DNA of 64,000 bases from Carpediemonas membranifera (taxonomy: Eukaryota; Fornicata): NCBI GenBank assembly GCA_019828565.1, contig JAHDYR010000069.1:663794-727793 (forward strand). The letters are read 5' to 3'. The translations under genes were made by a program, and so were the position numbers. The first letter of the stretch is position 1, and every line of letters begins with the position of its first letter. Below the pieces are notes generated by a model, which was given only the letters and a program-made list of their open reading frames with translations, was not told where the DNA came from and did no database searches. Positions 59,953 to 64,000 of this stretch are shown in pieces.

Positions 59953-61083
59953 ATGGTAGAAGACCAGGAGCGGCTTTCAAGAGATACTGTGCGTGATATT
60001 GTGCACACAATCATCGCAACATGCTATCGTTGGGAAGAGAGAAGCACGAAATGCGATTGTCGCTCCATCGCGGATGCAATCCTTGCAATCCTCCCAAAAA
60101 CTGTTCTAGAGCGCATGCCGCGTAAGCAGGACTTCATGAGGTCAGTACCCAAGGCTATCGAGAACCTTGCTGGCCGCAAACTCTCTCCTAACACGAAGGG
60201 CATCTACCAAGGAATTCACGCGACAGATACAGGGCGTGCCGCATTGATAGCCGGACTCAGCCAGCTTGTAACCCTCACTGACGCTGAAATTGATCATTTG
60301 CGAAATTCCAAGCTCGACAGCTCCCAAAGAGCCTTCCGGGTGTGCCAGCCGCGCCGCAATCCTGCCGTCCCCACCCCCCACCCCACTGTTCAGACCGCTG
60401 AGCAGCCCACTATGTCCGTTGACTCCACGCGTGCAATGCAAGCTTCGTCAGTCAACGGTGCCAACGTCGCTGAGATGATTGAGGCCGTGAACCACATGAC
60501 TGAGCAGTTTAGGAACACGAAGCCAGGCGCTTCCGACGCGGAATACTTTATGGGCACCACTGCCAAGATGTGGAAGAACAGCCTCCGCAAGTGTTGCCCT
60601 TACTGCGCAGACTTACGTGGCCTCTTCTTCGTTGACGGTAGAACAGACGAAACTGTCTTAGAGTGCGACTTCTGCCACAGGTTCGTCCACAGAATCTGTG
60701 AGGATGATAGCTTTTCGACGGTCACTCGCAAGGACAAGAACAACAATGACAAGACGTTCACCGTCTGTGAGCTCTGTTCAAACGCTGAGAAGCAGACTAT
60801 ATGCATGAAGGGAGGCTGTGAGACTGATATCTCCGCGAACGGTGTCAACTCTTTCATGTGCATGTACTGCCATGCATACTTCTGCAAGGACCACATCGCC
60901 TTTAATAAGTTTGAGTCTGGCCCCGACCTTATGGGTCGTCCCTCTGAGAGAGGCCCTATCTGCATTTCTTGCTATAAGTCACTGCATCAGGAAGGGGAGG
61001 TATTCGATCTCTCGCACTTCCGTGACATGATGAAGCATTTTGATACAGCTGATGCCGAGGATAACAGTGATTCGAATCAATAA
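59953..61083 (+). CDS. PHD-type zinc protein with a second eight-Cys/His module
   Basis: 376 residues, intact. Residues 1-~130 are helical and unrecognised; a Pro/Thr linker follows. The PHD finger has the C4HC3 order C215-x2-C218, C238-x2-C241, H246-x2-C249, C272-x2-C275. A second module has C284, C289, C303-x2-C306, C311-x2-H314 and C337-x2-C340. The C-terminus is acidic. The same two-module design occurs in the frameshifted gene at 41508, so they are probably paralogues. Expected role: binding histone tails or another nuclear ligand; the ligand is unknown. Confidence 0.78.
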   Translation: MVEDQERLSRDTVRDIVHTIIATCYRWEERSTKCDCRSIADAILAILPKTVLERMPRKQDFMRSVPKAIENLAGRKLSPNTKGIYQGIHATDTGRAALIAGLSQLVTLTDAEIDHLRNSKLDSSQRAFRVCQPRRNPAVPTPHPTVQTAEQPTMSVDSTRAMQASSVNGANVAEMIEAVNHMTEQFRNTKPGASDAEYFMGTTAKMWKNSLRKCCPYCADLRGLFFVDGRTDETVLECDFCHRFVHRICEDDSFSTVTRKDKNNNDKTFTVCELCSNAEKQTICMKGGCETDISANGVNSFMCMYCHAYFCKDHIAFNKFESGPDLMGRPSERGPICISCYKSLHQEGEVFDLSHFRDMMKHFDTADAEDNSDSNQ

Positions 61084-62177
61084 AGGTCAATGAATGACAT
61101 ATTGTAAGTTTATGCCGCAGATTTGATACTGTGCGGGGGCTCATGCGAGACCTGTACCTTATGGACCGATGGTGGCCGGGAGACTCTCTAGATGAACTTG
61201 AGGCCGCGGTAGAGAGGGAACTCACGGTAGTGTGGGGCAGGGTCTTGCCGACCATCATGGCCATGGGTGGCGGGTCATCAATCTGATGGGGCTGGCCCAG
61301 CTGAATAAAGATGGGAGGCGTTGTAGGCAAAGGATGCGACGTCCTGAAGGGTAATGTTGGGGGAGGTGTTCTCGAGCACATGATCGTACTTCCTCAACAC
61401 ACTTTTATTCACTCACCCTTGTTAACCACCCGAGCAACAGGCTAACAGACCACATCTACATACAACGCAAGGAAGCATGCAGGCCGGCACGTCCGACTGA
61501 CTCAAGTCCACAGCCAGACTTCTGCATTGTCATTCACCGGAGGAGCAGGCCAGAGTCACTTGCCATCTGGCGCATCATGAGGAGATATTGGAATGTGTTG
61601 ATGTGTTTATTGACTAAATGAGCTGGAATTAGGCGGGTTTGATGTTGCTTACATGTTCTGTGGCATGCCTGATGTCCAAAGATGTATTTTGGCACAGTGA
61701 TGTTGTTTAGTGTGCTCATAGCTGACCGCGTAGTTATCTGACTTCAATGTGTCGTGTTGGTGCCAAGAAATCGATGGTAGCTCGCACGTTTGAGGTAGTT
61801 GCTTGTTGCATCGATGCAACGCACTTTAAGGATTAAAAAGCTGTACCCCATAGCCGTTTCCTAAGGCCAAATGCGGCCCTCTCTAGCGTATATACACGCG
61901 TGTATTGGGACTAGATGGGACTAGATGCAGTGTTGTGGCATGCCCGGTCTAGCTGAATCCACAAATGTGGATCGGCTCTGGCTGCCGTATAGGTGGCCAT
62001 GCTTTGGACTTATGGCTGGAGACTGATACAATTGGCAGGTAGTTGACTGGTACGTGCTCATATGGACAACCGACGGCCATTCACTGGCAGGGCTCGCTTC
62101 GCAACAGACAGGCGCTCCCTGGGGCTTGGGGCTGTGCATGAGCTTAGACAATAATCGTGGGTCAGTCTGACACCTGT
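61084..62177. other. 1.1 kb region without a supported gene
   Basis: A perfect palindrome GTTGCATCGATGCAAC (61805-61820) is directly followed by GCACTTTAAG (61821-61830). On the minus strand a 61-codon ATG frame (61719-61534) starts ~85 bases from this motif and might be a small gene. Other frames here are unconvincing. Confidence 0.45.
61805..61830. promoter_or_regulatory. palindrome joined to promoter-like motif
   Basis: GTTGCATCGATGCAAC then GCACTTTAAG. It parallels the kinase upstream region, where a palindrome also precedes CGCACTTTAAAAG. Confidence 0.45.
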
Positions 62178-63443
62178 ATGGACATCAACGCGGTCGTAAG
62201 CATGCTTCACCTTGTTTTGCCGCAGTTTATGGACGAAATGGATGTCTTCACAGGAAAGCACTCATCCTCTGAGCATTTGCGGTATCTCATGACAATGCTC
62301 GCCGCAGTCGATGTTCTTCGGGGATCCTCGCAATCCATAAGAGGCGAGCGCCACGGAAGGGCATACTCCAAGACTATTCACACCGAGTTCTTGCGGTCCT
62401 TCCTTTTGTTGGAGCGGGAAGTGCTCAACGAGGATCCAGAAGCGCTAGAGAAGATGGATGCATTGTATTCGGGCGATCGCGAGGAAACAATGAAGATTGT
62501 CGAAGTGCACGACGGAGAAGAGGATGAGCCACCCGTAACCAGCGCATCAAGCTCGCATAAGACAAAGAAGGCCCACAAGCGTCGGCTACTTTCGGCAAGG
62601 AAGACCCAGAAGCTAACCTTTCCGTCAGAGATTGTCCATCCCGATGATGCTGCCTTGCCGGTGGAGAGAAGTGCGTTCCTCCAGAAGTATCTCAAGACGA
62701 TCAAAGCTAGATTGCCTTCACTAGAGAGGTCAGTCGAGCGTGTGAATCGGCTGGGGGACATGCAAACTTCCCTGGCGTCACTCAACCATATTGCCGACAG
62801 CCTCTCTGAAGAGAACCTCACGGTGATGCGTATTTACGTTGCGTATAACCTAACTCTGTATGACTATATAGCGAAGGATAAGTTTACTGTGGACCCGATA
62901 ATTGCTCCAACAGCTGAACTGACTAAGATGGCCGAAAAACAACGCAGCGAGTTCATCAGCCGTAACCAGAGTTACTGCACAACCCGCACTCGCAGGACTA
63001 ACAAGTCAAGCTTCTATAATGATGTACAGAAACATGCCACGAATATGGGTGTGAAGAGCATAGAACGAAGCCACATCATCATCGGCATGATGTTGCTGAC
63101 ATACGCCGACTTCGGCAAGTTCCTGGAGGCTGGTTTGATTCCCAGGGACACGGGTGATGCGAGAGAGTTGGCAAACATGGTCTTGGAGAGCTTCTTCATG
63201 GCATATAACAGCGAGGGAGGAACGCGTGCAGCACTCATGCAGGAACTGAAGGATGGAGTAACTGACACAGACAGGCTATCGATGATGGAGCAAATGTTTG
63301 CGCTTTCTGTGGAGACGAACTCCCTGACGTATGTCAAGCCATCGCCCGAGACGGAATGTGAAGAGAGAAGTGGGTCTGGCAAGCGGAAAGGCAACGTGAC
63401 GGAGTCAGGCGATGATGATGGGAAGCGAGCACAGTTGGAGTAA
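62178..63443 (+). CDS. unrecognised 421-residue protein
   Basis: The ATG at 62178 is preferred over a GTG at 62157. Helical throughout. It has a basic patch (SHKTKKAHKRRLLSARKTQK, near residue 140) that could be a nuclear or nucleic-acid-binding signal, and a Gly/Ser/Lys-rich C-terminus ending in acidic residues. There are no transmembrane segments and no Cys-His clusters. It ends 7 bp from the convergent gene at 63451, consistent with a compact genome style. No family assigned. Confidence 0.65.
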   Translation: MDINAVVSMLHLVLPQFMDEMDVFTGKHSSSEHLRYLMTMLAAVDVLRGSSQSIRGERHGRAYSKTIHTEFLRSFLLLEREVLNEDPEALEKMDALYSGDREETMKIVEVHDGEEDEPPVTSASSSHKTKKAHKRRLLSARKTQKLTFPSEIVHPDDAALPVERSAFLQKYLKTIKARLPSLERSVERVNRLGDMQTSLASLNHIADSLSEENLTVMRIYVAYNLTLYDYIAKDKFTVDPIIAPTAELTKMAEKQRSEFISRNQSYCTTRTRRTNKSSFYNDVQKHATNMGVKSIERSHIIIGMMLLTYADFGKFLEAGLIPRDTGDARELANMVLESFFMAYNSEGGTRAALMQELKDGVTDTDRLSMMEQMFALSVETNSLTYVKPSPETECEERSGSGKRKGNVTESGDDDGKRAQLE

Positions 63444-63450
63444 AGAAGAA

Positions 63451-64000
63451 TCAGTCAAATTTAAAGATAAGAGTGCAGTGCGGAGGAACACTCTTATTCT
63501 CCGAATTGTTGTTCATGCGAAAGAGGATGTATTTGTAGAACTCGGAGTCACTAATGCGATCTTCACTCAGAGCCTTGAACCATATGCTAAACTCATTCGA
63601 GAATGTCGCCAAAACATAGGCACACCATCGATCGAAGAGGGAAGCCTCGAAGTCGAAGGAAGCATGGATATAGGTTGCCAAGTCTTTCTTTCCGACTCGT
63701 AGGCCAACCTTCTTCCAGCGTAGCAGCTGGAGCTGACGGGAAATCTTTGATGTTGAAGAATCGATGGCATCATCGCTAATGTCTGAAAATGTCGAGTGCA
63801 CAATGCCATCACTCCATGATTCCCGAAGCTCATCAGTTTTTGCGAAAAAGACCGTTCTAGCTTGATCAGTGGTGAGCCAATATGAAGCAAACGCTTCCGC
63901 GCAATTTTGACGGACTCTTTCCATTCCTTGGTTGAAAGCTTTGATCCTGTCTACATTCAACATGCACCACAGCTTGTAGTAATGCTCAAACAATTGTTTT
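63451..64000 (-). CDS. unrecognised protein, C-terminal 180+ residues (partial)
   Basis: The frame is open to the window edge, so the start lies outside. The visible part is helical and rich in aromatics (FEHYYKLWCMLN, FSIWFKALSEDRISDSEFYKYILF). No domain recognised. Convergent with 62178. Confidence 0.55.
   Translation of the reverse strand, partial: KQLFEHYYKLWCMLNVDRIKAFNQGMERVRQNCAEAFASYWLTTDQARTVFFAKTDELRESWSDGIVHSTFSDISDDAIDSSTSKISRQLQLLRWKKVGLRVGKKDLATYIHASFDFEASLFDRWCAYVLATFSNEFSIWFKALSEDRISDSEFYKYILFRMNNNSENKSVPPHCTLIFKFD

Noticed and set aside
1-64000. CRISPR arrays or bacterial operons
   Set aside because: No regularly spaced short repeats and no ribosome-binding-site-led gene strings; content is eukaryotic retroelements.

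Overview
The window looks like nuclear DNA of a microbial eukaryote; the sequence does not fix the lineage. No bacterial gene order, rRNA, tRNA gene or CRISPR array was seen. About two thirds is retrotransposon DNA: tyrosine-recombinase DIRS elements, Ty3/gypsy elements including a chromovirus, a non-LTR family with an APE-type endonuclease, and a second non-LTR family with a restriction-like endonuclease. The remainder is compact, apparently intronless, closely spaced genes that resemble a large-DNA-virus insertion or a giant cargo transposon.

Layout. 1-2284 (-) is a gypsy gag-pol fragment. 2285-24674 is a head-to-tail array of four DIRS elements, all on the minus strand: a 3'-truncated one (2285-5494), a second family (5492-10038), and two nearly identical copies of a third family (10036-14479 and 14477-24674). 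The last copy is split by a 6.05 kb non-LTR insertion (15874-21924) with a 14 bp target duplication. The ORF1 of that insertion carries a Maelstrom/DnaQ-like nuclease domain. 24675-31405 (+) holds two tandem copies of an RLE-type non-LTR element, the second one cut short.

31406-48138 is bounded by 75 bp inverted repeats (74/75 identical). It carries a CDC7-like kinase, a predicted CHAT/caspase-fold plus OTU peptidase, a protein starting with a histone-H3-like tail, a SET-like protein, a second broken kinase, a coiled-coil protein, a PHD-type zinc protein and several unrecognised genes. No transposase, polymerase or capsid gene was recognised. 48139-49993 is the 3' end of an APE-type non-LTR element. 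49994-52981 is a chromovirus pol, 53771-56565 a second gypsy pol, and 57263-59150 (-) a third, truncated one. Between and after these, 56.7-57.2 kb and 59.2-64 kb return to the compact-gene style: same promoter-like motif, same long intergenic hairpins, and a second PHD protein of the same architecture.

The cargo genes could act together at host chromatin and ubiquitin: an H3-tail mimic, a SET-like protein, PHD readers, a deubiquitinase-like peptidase and a kinase. That is inference. Many reading frames break at short homopolymers in both retroelement and cargo genes, so part of the apparent decay may be sequencing error.
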